This document shows positions 1-12,556 of a DNA stretch of 64,000 bases, one piece after another (within the stretch, counting starts at the first letter, position 1; every line of letters begins with the position of its first letter). The notes beneath the pieces are model-generated. The model ran no database searches, was not told where the DNA came from, and saw nothing but the letters and a program-made list of their open reading frames with translations. Made by a program: the position numbers and the translations under genes. Origin of the DNA: Cyathus striatus (lineage: Eukaryota; Basidiomycota; Agaricomycetes; Agaricales; Nidulariaceae); assembly GCA_025738555.1 (NCBI GenBank), contig JAOVFP010000007.1:1364001-1428000 (forward strand), given 5' to 3'.

Positions 1-1770
1 TTGACAGACCATGAGCCGCCCCAAACAAAATGCAACCCCATCAGGCTTGCCTAACCCCGTACTCGGTCCCTTCACCTCAGCATGAAACAAACAACGCCGC
101 AACCCCAAGCCCATACACCCCATGGTCGCCCTGGCCACCCACACCCCGATAGAACGCTCCATCTCGACAACGCATGTTCTCTCCTCTTTCTGTCACTCAC
201 CTGGCTAGTGGCCAGCGGTTGTGCATACGCCTTTATGTCCAGCGATACTACCCCTTTATCGCATTCGAACTCGACGCTGGAACCACGCATGGCTCACTCT
301 CAGATACTGTACCTGTCTAGAAGAGGGATCTGTTTGGATGAGTGGTACGTGCTTTTCCCCCACTCTACCGCCTACGCTGATGTTATCGTACAACAGAAGA
401 TCTATTAGCCGCGTTCCCGGCAAACATGCGTACTTCCCTTCTTCCCCTTAAGCTCACGTGCTGTACGTTCTTTTCATTTCCATTTCCATCCCCCACATCC
501 TCTCCCACGTCTTCTCCCATTCCATCCCTCCCTCAATCTCAATGGCAGCTGTCGCTCGCACTCTTCGTAGACTATGATAAGCCCCCTCAAGCGCAGTCCC
601 CCAATCGGCGCAACTCCACAGTAGGCCCTTCAACCTCCGAAGGAAGCAATCCTCCAAGCCAATGCGCCTAATACTCCCTGGTCACTCCTTACTATGGAAC
701 GCCCCAGTTAGGTCATGGTGCCCACCTAAGTCGTGGCCAGCGGTACTCCAGACACCGAAAAGTCCAACGATAACGACATTCTTCCGTACGTCCGTCAATC
801 ACCTTCCCTCTCGCACTCAGCGCTCGTGCTGAGTTGGTCAGCTCATAGAAGAGTCCATTTGTGGGACCTACGAACGCAAGTTCAAGGTTAGGACACGGTG
901 AAGGGTATACGTCTTGGAGGAGTGAGGGGCTGCCTTGGGTGCAACATTGAGGAGGAAGAGGGGAAGGAATGTATCTTCCCATGCCATACTTCCCCTCCTC
1001 CGAGGAGCTGTATAGGTCGATCTGCTCACCACGGGGTCAGTGTCGGACGGGGGTACGAAGAGTTTACCGAGACATTAACGAAACAGCCGAGCGATTGGAT
1101 GGAGGATTACGTTGCTCCTTCTTTACATGTCTGTTTTCACCTCCAACTCAAGAATCACGCTCACGCTTGATATGCCTAGTCTCCCGAGAATCCGAATTAC
1201 TATATCCTCGTACTTGGACGCAGGAGCCCACCACTGCATCGCATACGACTCCTCCCCCTTCTATCCCCAAATCACATTACACCGGCTCGTTCTCCAATTC
1301 CAGGCTGGCTAATCAATCACCCTCATACACCCAGCGGCATAATCGTATCCGATCTTTTTCCATGTCTACAGTTCGTACGAAGAGCTCCAAGAACGGATTA
1401 GGCAGGGTGATGATTACGCGTTGACAGTAGGAAGGGAGAACCTGTGAGTGGAGCAGCGACTGGTAGTTGTGCGGATGATAAGGGGTTATTTTGATAGGGT
1501 ATTTTGGGGGTCGGTTTCTTGCGCGAGGGATGTTTGTGAGATTTGTGGATGGGAAGTGAAAAGTCCACGGGGTAGGCTGTGGAGTTTGTTTATGGAATGG
1601 GGAGAAGAGATTCAAAGCTGTGAGGCGTGGTGGTTGTTTCACTTCGTCGTCGTTTGGACTCTGGAGTGGCAGCGGAAGGTTAGTGTGGGTCTTCTTTCAT
1701 GGTGGTATCGAAATCTGCAAGGCTTCATATCATGTACATGTTTAAAGGGTATATATATATGGTATAAATT
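1..1770 (+). repeat. Repeat R, copy R1 (3' part; left end outside window)
   Basis: Low-coding, pyrimidine-rich dispersed repeat. Positions 1-1100 align closely with 14524-15625 and more loosely with 21660-22800, and with 45.9-48.6 kb on the other strand. Its 3' end contains a TGGTATCGAAATCTGC stretch (near 1702) shared with the other R copies, followed by a short AT-rich tail and then the 3' end of NLR1. Open frames here are short, differ between copies and are not conserved as protein, so I do not call genes. Confidence 0.8.
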
Positions 1771-1887
1771 CAATCGAACAGCTCAGCTACGAAAGAATAA
1801 CGCAAATGGCGACAAAGTAGAAAGAAGTGAAAGAGAAAGAGAAAGAGAAAAAGTGTGAAGAAACATGGTAAAGTAAGTAAGTGAGTA

Positions 1888-3928
1888 CTATAATTTATTA
1901 AAGCTTTCGAAACCATGGAATGTGGTTTGAAGAATTGTCGCAGAAAGAACGACACCCCACAGCGCTAAGGACTTTGCGGATGTGAAGTTCTTCAACCTCC
2001 GAGTGTATAGGGCAAATTGCCAGGACTGTATCCCGGTTCCGTACGTATTTTGTATCATATCTACGTCAATCGTGTAGTCTGTACCACCAGCCGCTGTATC
2101 CGACGGCTTTGCTTTCGAGTCGCTATTATCGACATGTCCAATTTTACACGGGTGAAAATTCATGTGGAGTGGGGAATAGCTTTGGTTTGCACTATGTGGT
2201 AAATAAATTGTCATTTCGCTCTCCTGTTCCGATTGAATGGGTATGTTTTTTAGCATCATTATTTCATTCGAAAAGCCACTACTCCCATCTGAATAGGTTT
2301 TCACGGTAACACACTGAGGCGGAGATGGTAATGCAGTGTGCACTGGCGGCAGTGATGATGGCGGAGAGACCGCCATCTGAGAATTGAGCACGGTTACTGC
2401 CACCATACCAGTTGCAACGCCTGGTATGAATCCGCTTCTGCCAGATACTGTGAACAAATATTAAGATTCATCATCCACTATTCTATGCAGGAAACTTACC
2501 GTAAACATTAGTTTGATCTGAGAACGATGGATTATACATGTTAAAGTGATGAGCATCTTTAAATGATGTTCCATGCATTTGGGCATTCGCATAAGTGACA
2601 TCTGAACTGTCCGCATTTTGCCTCTCAGGACCACCATTTGACATATCATAGGATGCTGAATAGGCTCCGTTGTCGGTAGTTGTTGGTGAAGGTGGAGGAG
2701 TATCCTCGATTATGATGACCTCTCGAAGTCTGCCATCGCTATCGACTTCCTGTACTTCGCTATAGTTTACAGTATACTGGTGAGCACGGTTACTGTAACG
2801 CCTGCGTGTTGCCACGGGTGGGGTTATGGAATTGGATGGAGAGGAATGGTCATCTCTGGGTTCAGCTGAAGCGGAAGGACCATGTCGGTTTACTGAAAAG
2901 GGAGGAGTGTAATGCCTTTCTCTGGTTTCTGTTGAATCTGGAAAGGAATGATCGTCTCTGTTTTCTGCTGAAGCAGGACTATTTTCGTTTACATACGAAG
3001 AAGGAGCACAAAAGACTACTCTGTTCTTCTTGTAAACACTCTTAAACTCTGTAATGTCACAACCAGATTGTATGTATGCTCCTGCATGATCAATAGCAAG
3101 TGGAAGCCCATAAAGCTCTGAAACTATTTCTTTGGCCACATTTTCATATGTTTCAAATTCTTGAGAGAGCCCAATAACTTTTAGTAGTAGACATACAGCA
3201 GTACCTTCATTCATTTCTGTAACCTCCATTGAATTTTCAACTGTAGTTATTTTTCTCAATTCATGATTTCTGCTTGTGATCAATATATTTCCCTTATTCT
3301 TAGGTGGTAAAAAGTGCTCCACATTTTTTGGGTGACCATCAGCATTATCAAAGATCATTAACCATCTGCACTTTTGAATAGATATCCAATTGAGCACCAC
3401 TGCTGGAGAAAATTCCAATCTCTGTGCTGCAAGATAAGTTTTGAAGATATCTCTAAGACTCTGTACCACAGTATCTTCTGAAGAAGTATCAATCCAAAAT
3501 GTGTAAACATAGCTGTACAAGACTTAACATTTCATTAATTGTAAATTAAAGTTCACATACAAGTCTTCTGTGTCATCTATAAACTTTAGACAGATTTGGG
3601 TTTTCCCAATTCCTCCCATTCCATACAGAAGAAAATATTTTCTGGATAAATCATTTGACATCTCTGGCTTAAAATGTTTCTTCAGGGCTTCAAGATATTG
3701 TTCTTGTCCTGTGAACATTTGGCTTGCGCATGGAGGTGTTTGTTGGATTGGAGATAGTCGCCCATGATCAGCTATATTGACCTGGAATAGTAAATAATTT
3801 GAGTACAATTCACAATTACACTCTCAAATATGGTTTACCTGGGAATTGACATAATAATTGGGTTGATCTATCATGATAGGTTGATTTAGCGCAAAGTGAC
3901 TTGCATTTGGAAATACTCCGGAGGACAT
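1888..3928 (-). CDS. NLR1: NB-ARC NTPase fused to glycine-zipper segment and CTD
   Basis: Predicted exons 3839-3928, 3561-3781, 2500-3512 and 1888-2447, with introns of 57, 48 and 52 bp, all GT-AG and in phase, give about 627 residues. Visible: a short N/Q-rich N-terminus (1-60), a P-loop GMGGIGKTQ (about 84-92), Walker B RWLMIFDNAD, an ITSRNHELR motif and GLPLAIDHAGAYI. NB-ARC proteins are signal-transducing ATPases of innate-immunity and incompatibility type. After about residue 260 it departs from NLR2 (24.5-27.6 kb). The winged-helix region and TPRs are replaced by a P/S/D/E-rich linker containing related DDHS blocks, then a hydrophobic stretch with G-x3-G-x3-G spacing (about 446-465), then a C-terminal domain ending QSWQFALY...KSLALWGVVLSAT. 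Exons 1-2 are almost identical in layout to NLR2. Either a functional fusion or a recent chimera; no stop interrupts it. Function as receptor or effector is inference. Confidence 0.72.
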
Positions 3929-4400
3929 GTTGAATGAGATGGGGAATACACTGCATCAATGAACATCCTGTCTTTATATGTTACTAGCGCGCAATACAGC
4001 CTTCGATTAAATTAAACTCTATCTTTTGAATCTACTTCGGGCACCCACGACTGTTGTAGATTTGCTTGATAAAGATTAATCCATGCCCATCGTGATCGCT
4101 GGTTTTAGTAGTTGCATTCACACTGTCGCTGTCACACAGCTAATTATAGGTATAACTTTCACCTCTAGCGCTACGTCTCACTACATTTGGTAAACCAAGC
4201 ACACTATTTTTATAGCTGTTCATCTTCGCGTGGAAGTTGCCAGCGAAGTTCTATACCCATGAAGGGCACGGGGCACGCGACTTACAAACATGAGTATCCA
4301 TCGATCTTTCCAATTGCGTTTGGTTCACACGTCAAATATCGATGAACATAAGTTGTAATGTGTAAAGCGGAGCCATATAAATGGCTGTACGAATGTGGAA
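3929..4400. promoter_or_regulatory. Upstream region of NLR1, shared with NLR2
   Basis: No convincing gene. The stretch 3955-4330 is similar to 27680-28010 upstream of NLR2: both contain CATCCTGTCTTTATATGTTA close to the start codon and CATTCACACTGTCGCTG further up. A piece around 4240-4290 also matches the reverse complement of about 51105-51165. It is therefore part of the duplicated NLR block and probably holds the promoter. No defined motif can be assigned to a regulator. Confidence 0.45.
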
Positions 4401-5050
4401 AGGCTCCTACCTATACGTGTTAGTTGCTCAATCTCTGGCCTAGTACCGTTTCGATCCGCAAGCTCTTAGAAAATGCAGTATAGGTAATATAAGTACCAGT
4501 TGTCCATAAAGCTCTCACATCTCGCTTCCACCCACGCGTCAACTTAGCCAATTATCAGGTGTGCGGTCATCGTTGCTGTTTGCCGTGTTGCTGCTGTCAA
4601 TGACATCGATTTTAGAATCTTGTTCTGGTTTATGTTGCCGCAGAATATACTCTAGTGACTGTGCGATTTCCTCAGAAGATGATCTTGGGTAGTAACTGCC
4701 TGCCAGGCTGGCAAGCAACACATCGCCAATATTCTCTGGCCACGAAAATGGTGATAACATCTTTATTTCTACACAACGCGATACAAGTACGCTACTTCAC
4801 AGCTTTTTGAGTCAACCTAGTTTGTGTACTGAGTGAAGAAGCGATGACATAGGTAGTTTCAACGTGATCTTAAGCACTTACCGGTACCTCCGATCCAAGC
4901 AACCTAACCCAGCACTAGGATCCGATGTTGCACCTCTTTCAACTACCCTATAGCGCTTCATGATGGTATCGCCCAATACTATCTTACGTACGCGAAACAC
5001 TGAGAAGAAGAGAAGAAGTGCTGGAGAGATAGTAATAGCGGCGGCGAGAT
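4400..5050. repeat. Segmental duplication block, copy 1
   Basis: Aligns through most of its length with 13024-13590, from shared CCTATACGTGT near 4410/13030 to shared CACTGAGAA and GAAGTGCTGG near 5000/13550. It aligns more weakly with 28830-29200. It contains the small ORF and its upstream DNA and runs straight into repeat R in all three places. Confidence 0.75.
4539..4760 (-). CDS. Small hypothetical protein (73 aa), duplicated with NLR block
   Basis: An ORF of 73 residues, acidic and serine-rich in its C-terminal half, with no recognised domain, signal peptide or membrane segment. Related DNA lies at 13024-13300 and about 28830-28960, but there the frame is broken or different, so this is the only copy still open over its length. 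It sits between NLR1 and repeat R2, and the equivalent position is kept in the second NLR block. It may be an exon of a larger gene or a chance ORF; no function is proposed. Confidence 0.35.
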   Translation of the reverse strand: MLSPFSWPENIGDVLLASLAGSYYPRSSSEEIAQSLEYILRQHKPEQDSKIDVIDSSNTANSNDDRTPDNWLS

Positions 5051-6850
5051 CTGTGACAACTTGGTGAGAGCTCAGAAGCGCGTGGCAGCCTCGCTCCGAC
5101 CGGACTTGGAACGGACCGTGGTAAAGTCACAAGCTTGGCAACGCCTGTCACTGTCCTGCCTCCGCCCTTCCTCCGCTCAATTGCGGTCTGTTCGTCATTC
5201 TCTCATCGCGATTTCCTTCCTCTCTAAATCTCTTCCTCCCTCTGGACTCTCAGTCCTACTACATTTCCATTCGACAACAAATAATAGACATACGAAACAT
5301 CTGCGTGACGCGAACGCATGGGTCCCTCACAAATAGCTGCTTGGAAGGCGGACTCGCATCAATGCATGAATGAGTAGTACGTGCTCCTCTACCACTCCAC
5401 CGCCGACACCAATGAGACCGTACAACAGATGTTCTGTTCGCTGCATTCACCAGTGCACGACAGCAAACGATGACATCCCTCCCCCTCAGGCTCAAGGGCC
5501 GTATGTCCCTTCCCTTGTCCCCTTCCATCTCCACTCCCTCTCCCTCTCGCACACCTTCTCCTACTCTCTCACCTCCATCTCCCTGTATCATCTAAGTCGT
5601 GCTCATGAACTGCGCAGGCCGTGGTCAGTCCAAGCAATTAACGCCCCCCAATTTTGCTGGCCCAACCTCGCATTGGCCCTTCTACCTCAGCAGGAGGCGA
5701 CCACGAACCTCCAAGCTCGTACGTCTAGAACTTCCTCCGAATGCCTCCTCGCTCTGACACGCACATGCTTCCCCATACTTAGCCCCTCCTCACGCTAGCA
5801 CCAACCGATTCCCTGGCCAGCGACGCTCCATACACCGACAAGTCCAACGGTATGGAATCTACGCCCTCTCGTTTCTGCCTCTACCCTCACCCACTCGAAC
5901 TCCGATTTTGCTTGTCCCGCTTTCCGCAGAGTCCATGTTTCTTAGGCCGCGAGTGTGGGTGCGAAGTTGGAGTATAGTGAAGGATATACGCCTTGGAGTC
6001 AGATGGAGGAGCTGCCTTGAGTGAAATAAGGAGAGCGAGGGTGTGTGTATCGGTCGATGTTCTACGCCCCTCTTAGGGGCTGCATCATTCGATTAGTGTC
6101 CCAAGGAGTCGAAGTCGGACGAGTGGTACAGATGCGTTCATCGAGGGCAATCTCTAGAAGCGCCCGAACGTCTGGAGGGAAGAATACGTTGCTCCCTCTT
6201 TACGTTGCTGATTTTGCTTCAGCCTCTGCGCTCGCTCAGGCTTACCCCCGATATCCCTAACGTCGCAAAAACGCAAATATACTATATCGCCATACTTGTA
6301 CTCAAGAGCACAGCACAGCATTCATACGCCCTCCACCACCTACCACCCCGTACATTCCTAACTAACTTGCTCTCTTGCGTCCTGTCCACTCCCTTCTGGG
6401 ATCCCTCACACGCCACCTCCTCCCCTGGTCCATCCCCATACGCGCTTCCACATCCAGCGAAATCACCATATCCAACCTCCTATATCTGTGCGAGAAATTC
6501 CTGGAACCAATTCGGCAAAATGGACTTTTGAAGAAAATGTTAGGGAGTAGGGAGAGTGTCAACTGAGTTGAGCTCCGACGGTAAAGTGTGCGCGGAATCG
6601 AGAGCTATTTGGGCGGGGTGTACTGGGGGTCGATTTCTCCGTGGATGGGTGCGTTTTTGCGGGGGTTGGAAGGGCGTAAGGGATGGAAGTTAAAGGCGAG
6701 GAGGGGGTGAAGTTACTCTGTTGTGGGATGAGGGAGGGGATTGTGCGCGGATTGGCGTGGTGGATTCATCGTCGTTTGGAATGATGGATAAGGGTGGTCT
6801 GTGCGTTCGAAATGGTCACGTGATTCACACGTTCGATAAATCTTGCGATC
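5051..6850 (+). repeat. Repeat R, copy R2 (diverged)
   Basis: Starts with the GGCAGCCTCGC / CTCGGCAAC-type sequence also found at 13600, 20626 and 29245, then pyrimidine-rich modules and a TCACGTGAT near 6818 matching the 3' part of other copies. It lacks the tRNA-primer-like stretch and is not followed by an NLR gene; unrelated unique DNA begins near 6850. ORFs inside are not conserved between copies. Confidence 0.65.
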
Positions 6851-7169
6851 TTTAATCATAATAACGCATCCTTTCCCATATTCACGCTGTCGTTGTTCCT
6901 TCCATTTCGAACTGTTTTTCTTTTACTTCTCATGCTCTGTTGTATCCTTCGCACCATCATATGCACCGGTATTATAGCTGTGAGCTTTACCATTGCAATT
7001 CGGATTCGGATTTAAAGCACTATAAAGTCCGTAACAGTATTAAGATATATAGCAAATACCTGATCCACAAGTATTTGTGTCCTGGGTAACTCCAATGCAT
7101 CACTGACCTCCATATCATGAATGATCCAACTTCAAAGTCTAAATCTTGCCAGCGAACACTTGATTTATG

Positions 7170-8928
7170 TTAGACACCAAGCGACACTTCGCTCCTACTA
7201 GGAAATGTTGATCTCGCTGGACTGTTTTGCGGAGAGCGATCGAACATATCACTCTCCCTTGTATCAAGCTCGACATGGTCCGCTTCCTCGCCTCCGGAGT
7301 ACGTACTATCCGAGTACTGCATGGTACTGGTGGTTTGAGTAGTGGAGTACATGCCTGCACCGGCGTTCTGATGCAAGTTGAGCATTATACGAGACATCAT
7401 GGTGACCGATATGCTATTTATATCTACCTGTCAGTCTTTACTTATTCACCGACCAACATGATATGGATGTGGCTATACCTACTAGCAAATGTTGATAATG
7501 CACCGCGAAGAAATGGCTGTACATGTCACGATGTCAGAATATACGCTGTACCCATAATTGCAGTTTATACACACGCCACATAGCTGTGCATTAAGGTGAT
7601 ATATGTACAATTAAGAGTAGAGTAATGTATCACTCACATAAAATGTCAAGATATTTGATATATTTGCCAATGCTATGGCACTGTCAAAGAAGATAGAGAC
7701 TAGAATATAAAAGGGTATCGCTAAATAACCTACGCATAATATAGAGCACCTATCAAACATAAGTGTCAAGTTATTAGAGAGATGTTATGATGGATAATTG
7801 AATAACCTACTATCTCTGAGGATTAATGAAATGAGAGGGACGTGTATCCTTGTAACACCATGGTATCCTCTTGTTGTCCAAGTCCTATACAAAATGAAAC
7901 TGAAAATCATCGTTTCGTACACCATCAGGGCTTCCCAAGCAGACGCGATGTCTGCAGGAAGTGGTCAGAAATAGGCGGGAAATATTAATAATATATATGT
8001 ATTACGAATGGCACTACAATAATGGAAGCTCTGAATATGGGGACAGGAATTTGATGGCAAATCTAGCTCACGTTTCTCGCGTTAATCCGATATGGCACCC
8101 TGTTCCTGCCAGTGGTTGAGAAGCGAAATACTTCTGGCCAAATAGAGACCACTGGAAGGTGTATAAGCAATAAATAGACGTAGGCATCGAAATGAAACGT
8201 ACAATTCCAACTATCAAAACAACTGCAGCACTGCAAGCCATACACACCAATATTCGAAATGAATGACTGTAGAGAGCGTACATCCGAAGTGCAAGGAGAA
8301 CTGATTTCAATGAGGTATTACCTGAATTGGTTGGTATTTAGTTTGGACGCACCACAAACAATGATTTGATTTAGTCCAATAAAAAGCTGCCGAAACAAAT
8401 TATATGCTTCGCAGCTAAGCAGTTTCCTGTAGTTAATTGTCATGCATATTTGCCTTTCGAGTCACACACCTCTGTTGTAGTAGACTATTCGTTACTTCAA
8501 AATTTATTAAAAGTCGAAAGCTATAAGACATACTGCTTCCGGTATTGTTATAAAGTTTACAATAATCTCGACCAAATTCCCAAAAAATGAAAAGTAACGG
8601 TTTAAGAAAAACCAGAAAGTGCGGGGCCCCTTGGGACGCATCCAGAGAAATTTGATTTCGTTGCCTGAAAACTGGTGAGATGCCACAGTGTAATATTATT
8701 AGCGCTTCTCTTACCAGTGGTTATGAGGTAATCATAGTAGAAAATAGCTTTACCGAATAGAAGGTTAGCCTCGCGAGGAGAAAAGTACGCGAATAGCACT
8801 TACAGACTGCCAATATGTGGAGAACATTTTCAGAGAGACTATGAATATCAATCAGCATTTAAGTCCTACAAATATTATAGTTTTACCAACATCTCTCGGG
8901 CAGTTTCAATGCTTGTGTTGTTGTCCAT
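7170..8928 (-). CDS. Seven-helix membrane protein of DUF6533 type, many exons
   Basis: An intron-rich gene recognised from exons that read, in order, an YYDYLITT-type helix, NEIKFLW with RPKG and TFWFFLNRYFSFFGNL (hallmark of the fungal DUF6533 family), SCEAYNLFRQ, LLALRMYALYSHSFRIL, a GCHIG motif, DIASAWEALMVYETMIFS, ALANISNILTFY, GALSTFASS and MMSRIMLNLHQNAG, then a polar acidic tail ending at 7170. The order matches the family, with about seven membrane helices, so the product is probably an integral membrane protein of unknown, possibly receptor-like, role. The start at ATG 8928 fits a short N-terminus, but joining of the first exons, and of the exons near 8400-8500, is unresolved. It is the best candidate for an ordinary intact gene in the left half. 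Confidence 0.7.
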
Positions 8929-9121
8929 CACCTGGAGGGAGGTAAGCAAAAGAACGCCAGTTTCAACCGACACCGGGTAGCGGAGAGACTGGAATAGTAT
9001 ATGGAAATCTGAACGCCAGCTAGGTCTTTCCACATGTCTTTAAAGATACCCAGAATAAAGTTGATTATGGCAAATAGGTTGTGAGAAAACAGCGCGCTAT
9101 GTCAATCATTTGATAAGTGGA

Positions 9122-9658
9122 TCATGGCGTGTTGTAATTGACAGAAATGCACGTTATGTCCATCGGCACATAGACAATGGTAACATAGGGCATAGCCAAT
9201 AGACCCGCGCGTTCGATGATTTCGACAGGATTTTGAATCTCCGAGAGAGTACAATTTTCGCGTTTGAGTACCCTATGAATATTATTTTTGAGTAAAGAGT
9301 TCATTTTATTAGACTAGACTATTTTTGTCAGATATATAGTACAGCTCGGAGACAAATCAACCTTTATGTGGCTTATACTCCGCAAAATGAAATAGACGAT
9401 ATTCTGAAGACGGGCTCCCTTTTCAGTTCGGCTCCGTGAATTCTGCAGATGAATGTAAGAAATGTGAATATTGAAATTATGATTTGGGACTTTATTCACA
9501 GTAACTATCCAGTACACTATTCGATGTGGAAGTACCCTGTTCAATAATCCATAAGAATTGTAAATGGGCACGTCGTTACAAACTTGGGACTCGGATAAAT
9601 ATACTCTAGATATTTCTTCTCCTCCCACTTCGTGGTAGTCCCTTGCAATCATAATCAC
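9122..9658 (-). CDS. Two adjacent hypothetical ORFs (114 and 60 aa)
   Basis: ORFs at 9314-9658 and 9122-9304 on the same strand, directly upstream of the seven-helix gene and separated by 9 bp. No motif is recognised; moderately hydrophobic stretches are visible (RIVYWIVTV; LLAMPYVTIVYVPMDI). They could be exons of one decayed gene. The DNA between 8929 and 9121 shows no gene. Confidence 0.2.
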
Positions 9659-11082
9659 ATAAAAAGTTTCCGTTCTTCAGAACGGCTTTCACTCACAGTC
9701 CATAACTCAACATATATTGTCGCAGGAGCCTATGGCAGCCCCCATGAGCCACATGACTTGAAGGGATAGCCCTATGCTCCCTGAGGAAATCAGAATGTTA
9801 CTCGGAGTAGCGTGAGATCTTGGTGAGATCCTGTCATAAAATATGCTGAACAGTTAGAGGGCACGAAGCAGAAGAAAAACCTAAGAAAACTCGAGCGGAA
9901 CTCCAAAAAGTCAATGATATTTTATTGTTTTGTTACTAATCGTTGTTTAATCGTTGTATCCATCTAAGTATGCTAATGCGGAAATTGTCCAATTAACACG
10001 GCAGGCTTTTAGCTGCCCAGCTGCAGCTGTACTTTGGCCCGTGGTGCCATCTGTCATGTTCTGTATCAATTGGCATCAGTCACGATGTCACGCGTACTGA
10101 ACAGGTTAAGAATATGTTGATTAAAGTCTCGGAAAAATCGACCTGACCCATGTGGTGTGCTGAGAATATATTTATACAATAAATAATTGTTATGTAACAT
10201 CTTAATGTTTCAAGCACATTTTAATGTTTTATAATGTTTATTATACTGTTATTATTCTTCTTAAATGTAAAAATCCATGTTACTTCCTACTGGTGATTTG
10301 AGTAATAGATGCAAAGATTAATTAAAGTACTTTCTGTGGAACTATTTTTCCCTTCGTCTACTCTTTGTTTCCAAATGAATTTAATATAACTTAAAAAGCA
10401 TATACTTCGCAACTTTTCTTCAATATTGCTGAAGTGAAATCATTACAAGGTGATACTATTCATAATTATACACAAATTAGTATGGATGAAAACACTGGTA
10501 TCATTCTTTTCTAATAATAAACAGTTGCAGAATTGCATTGTTTTTAATGAGCCTATGTAGTTCAACCTTTACTTTAGATCAATTGGTAGCTGTCACGAGC
10601 CAGTTTAAGATTTGTTACGGACATGCGCCTGATGCGGAACAGGACAGCCAAAAGCCTGCCGTGTAGGAGTGTTCAATAATTCTGGCAATGCAAAGGCGAT
10701 ACATCACACAACTTCTGGCTATACTCATTACTCTGAGCACAACAATTAGATGTGGCGTATTGTGTTCTTTACTCTTCCCCACTTAGCTAAACAGAACAGC
10801 GCCCGTGACTACCAGTCCAGGGCCTAGGGCCCCAACTTATTCCCGCTTGCCTCTACTTACTACCAATTTCTTACCGATGTCCCGTCAGTTTTCTCGTCAT
10901 TCAAGCTCTGCTACTTGTTCATCTGTGTGGCCATCCCTAAAGGCTTAATCCACAGACCCCCCGGCCAACTCTCCTCATCGAGTTCGATGAGCGACAACGA
11001 AGCTTGAAGGAGTCGAGATTAGAGACTGCCGAAGAGAAATACTTACACCTGGGAGGGGTGCTGGTTTTTCTCGGGGAAGTAT
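9659..11082. other. AT-rich intergenic stretch
   Basis: No gene, RNA gene or repeat that I can support. The section 9900-10620 is distinctly AT-rich. Short ORFs at 10937-11185 overlap the start of repeat S and look spurious. Confidence 0.5.
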
Positions 11083-11660
11083 TTGAGGGTGCATGTTGTA
11101 GAGCAGGCAAAATGCCTGCGATGCGAAACGCGATATCTCGCACGTCTGAAGACGTTCCAAATACGATTACGTAATCACGCATCACGCATCATTGATGTGT
11201 TCGTACGCATTCCGCTCGTGCTCTCTGTTCAATCACCATCCCCGCTCACTCGTTTCAGTCTTTCCTCAAAATATACTTCTTCGTACACCGTCCCGACTAC
11301 ACCAATCCCCTGCGACACTCCAAGTTCTCAAAATAGCTCTGACATCGGCACCGACACCAGACCCTGATGTTTGGAAAACTTGTCTCCTCGCAAACCTCAA
11401 CACATTGGACTATCTTACTGAGTTTCCTATTTATTTCTAATGTTTCATGCTTTTCCTTTTACATCCTCCATCCAATATAATTACTCTTACTTATTTTAGA
11501 TTTATTGGTTTTTCTAGTATATAAATCCCTGTAGTTATTCTACAGAAATCAATCAATTTTCCTTCACCTTAGAACACCCCAGATCGGACGGACGTCTCAA
11601 TTGACTCGTTTATTATTCTTTGTTTAGGTACACCCAACCAACTTATCACCTCTTCAATGT
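11083..11660 (+). repeat. Repeat S, copy S1
   Basis: Begins near a GAGCAGGC-AAAAT-GCCTGC hairpin (11095-11112). Positions 11095-11370 match the reverse complement of 57180-57400, and 11340-11660 match the reverse complement of 53625-53960. A diverged relative, starting with the same type of hairpin, is at 15945-16750. The far end is T-rich with a CTGTAGTTATTCTACAG palindrome (11531-11547). No coding capacity is evident. Confidence 0.75.
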
Positions 11661-12230
11661 TGTTCTTTTCCAACCTAATACAACGGCTGGGAAAGACATG
11701 AGAAAGATGTGATACACCAATGTTTTACATCGTGGAGGATGTGGGGAGTGCTAATTTTAAGTTCATATCATTCGGTGCTTAGATTGCGAGACGTTACAAC
11801 TCAGGGCTAGGGTTGGGCTGGGGTAACTTGATAAGTACGAATTTCGACTCTAGAGGATGATACGGACTGGGCTAGCCCTCTGCTTATACAGAACGTGGAT
11901 TCAAATACACCGCGACACCATCCAGTCTCGACATGGTGCACTGGTGCCAGCTAGAAGACACAGCTTTATCTATAGTTTGATAGGTACTTTTCTCCTTTCA
12001 GCTGTTATGGCAACACCACCGATAAGATGACGACATACTAAGGAGTCAGGATTATAGACTGTTTAGTGTGTACGAGGGAGGGAGGCTTTGCGAACTAAGG
12101 ATTGATACGCCTAGTAAAATATAAGGGTTATTTTTCGAAATATAATAGACAATCAGTACCAGTAATACAGTTAGTGAATCCAGTCCCAGAGTCCAAGAGT
12201 TGGGGCAAGTCCCAAGCTGCCAGCTAAAGT
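11661..12230. other. Intergenic, nothing recognised
   Basis: No gene or repeat recognised. Around 12180-12310 a short segment with the core CTGCCAGYYAAAGTA occurs twice in tandem and has a weaker relative at 37690-37740; it may be a fragment of an unrecognised repeat. Confidence 0.4.
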
Positions 12231-12556
12231 ATTCTATTCAAGTACATTACCAAGGGAAGAGTCCAAGGGCTGGGGTTGAGTCCTGCGCTGCCAGTCAAAG
12301 TATCTGCATGATATGAACCAAGGGATTCGACACAATGACAACATAATTGGGCTATCGATTCCTATACAAATTACAAGTACTAGATAGCTATACCTAGAGA
12401 AAATACTATGGAAACACATTAGTACTTCTACATACTCAGAATAATGCACCCAGTACTAGGCTAGACAATCACATACCTTCAGGGAAATACTTCGGACTAG
12501 TGCACTCTTAGTACCACCGGCTCCACCAGATACCACAACTCACAGCTATCACACAG

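Noticed and set aside
82..1858. Numerous ORFs of 60-150 residues in R1 and the other R copies
   Set aside because: Frames are not conserved among R copies, composition follows the C/T-rich DNA, and no motif is seen.
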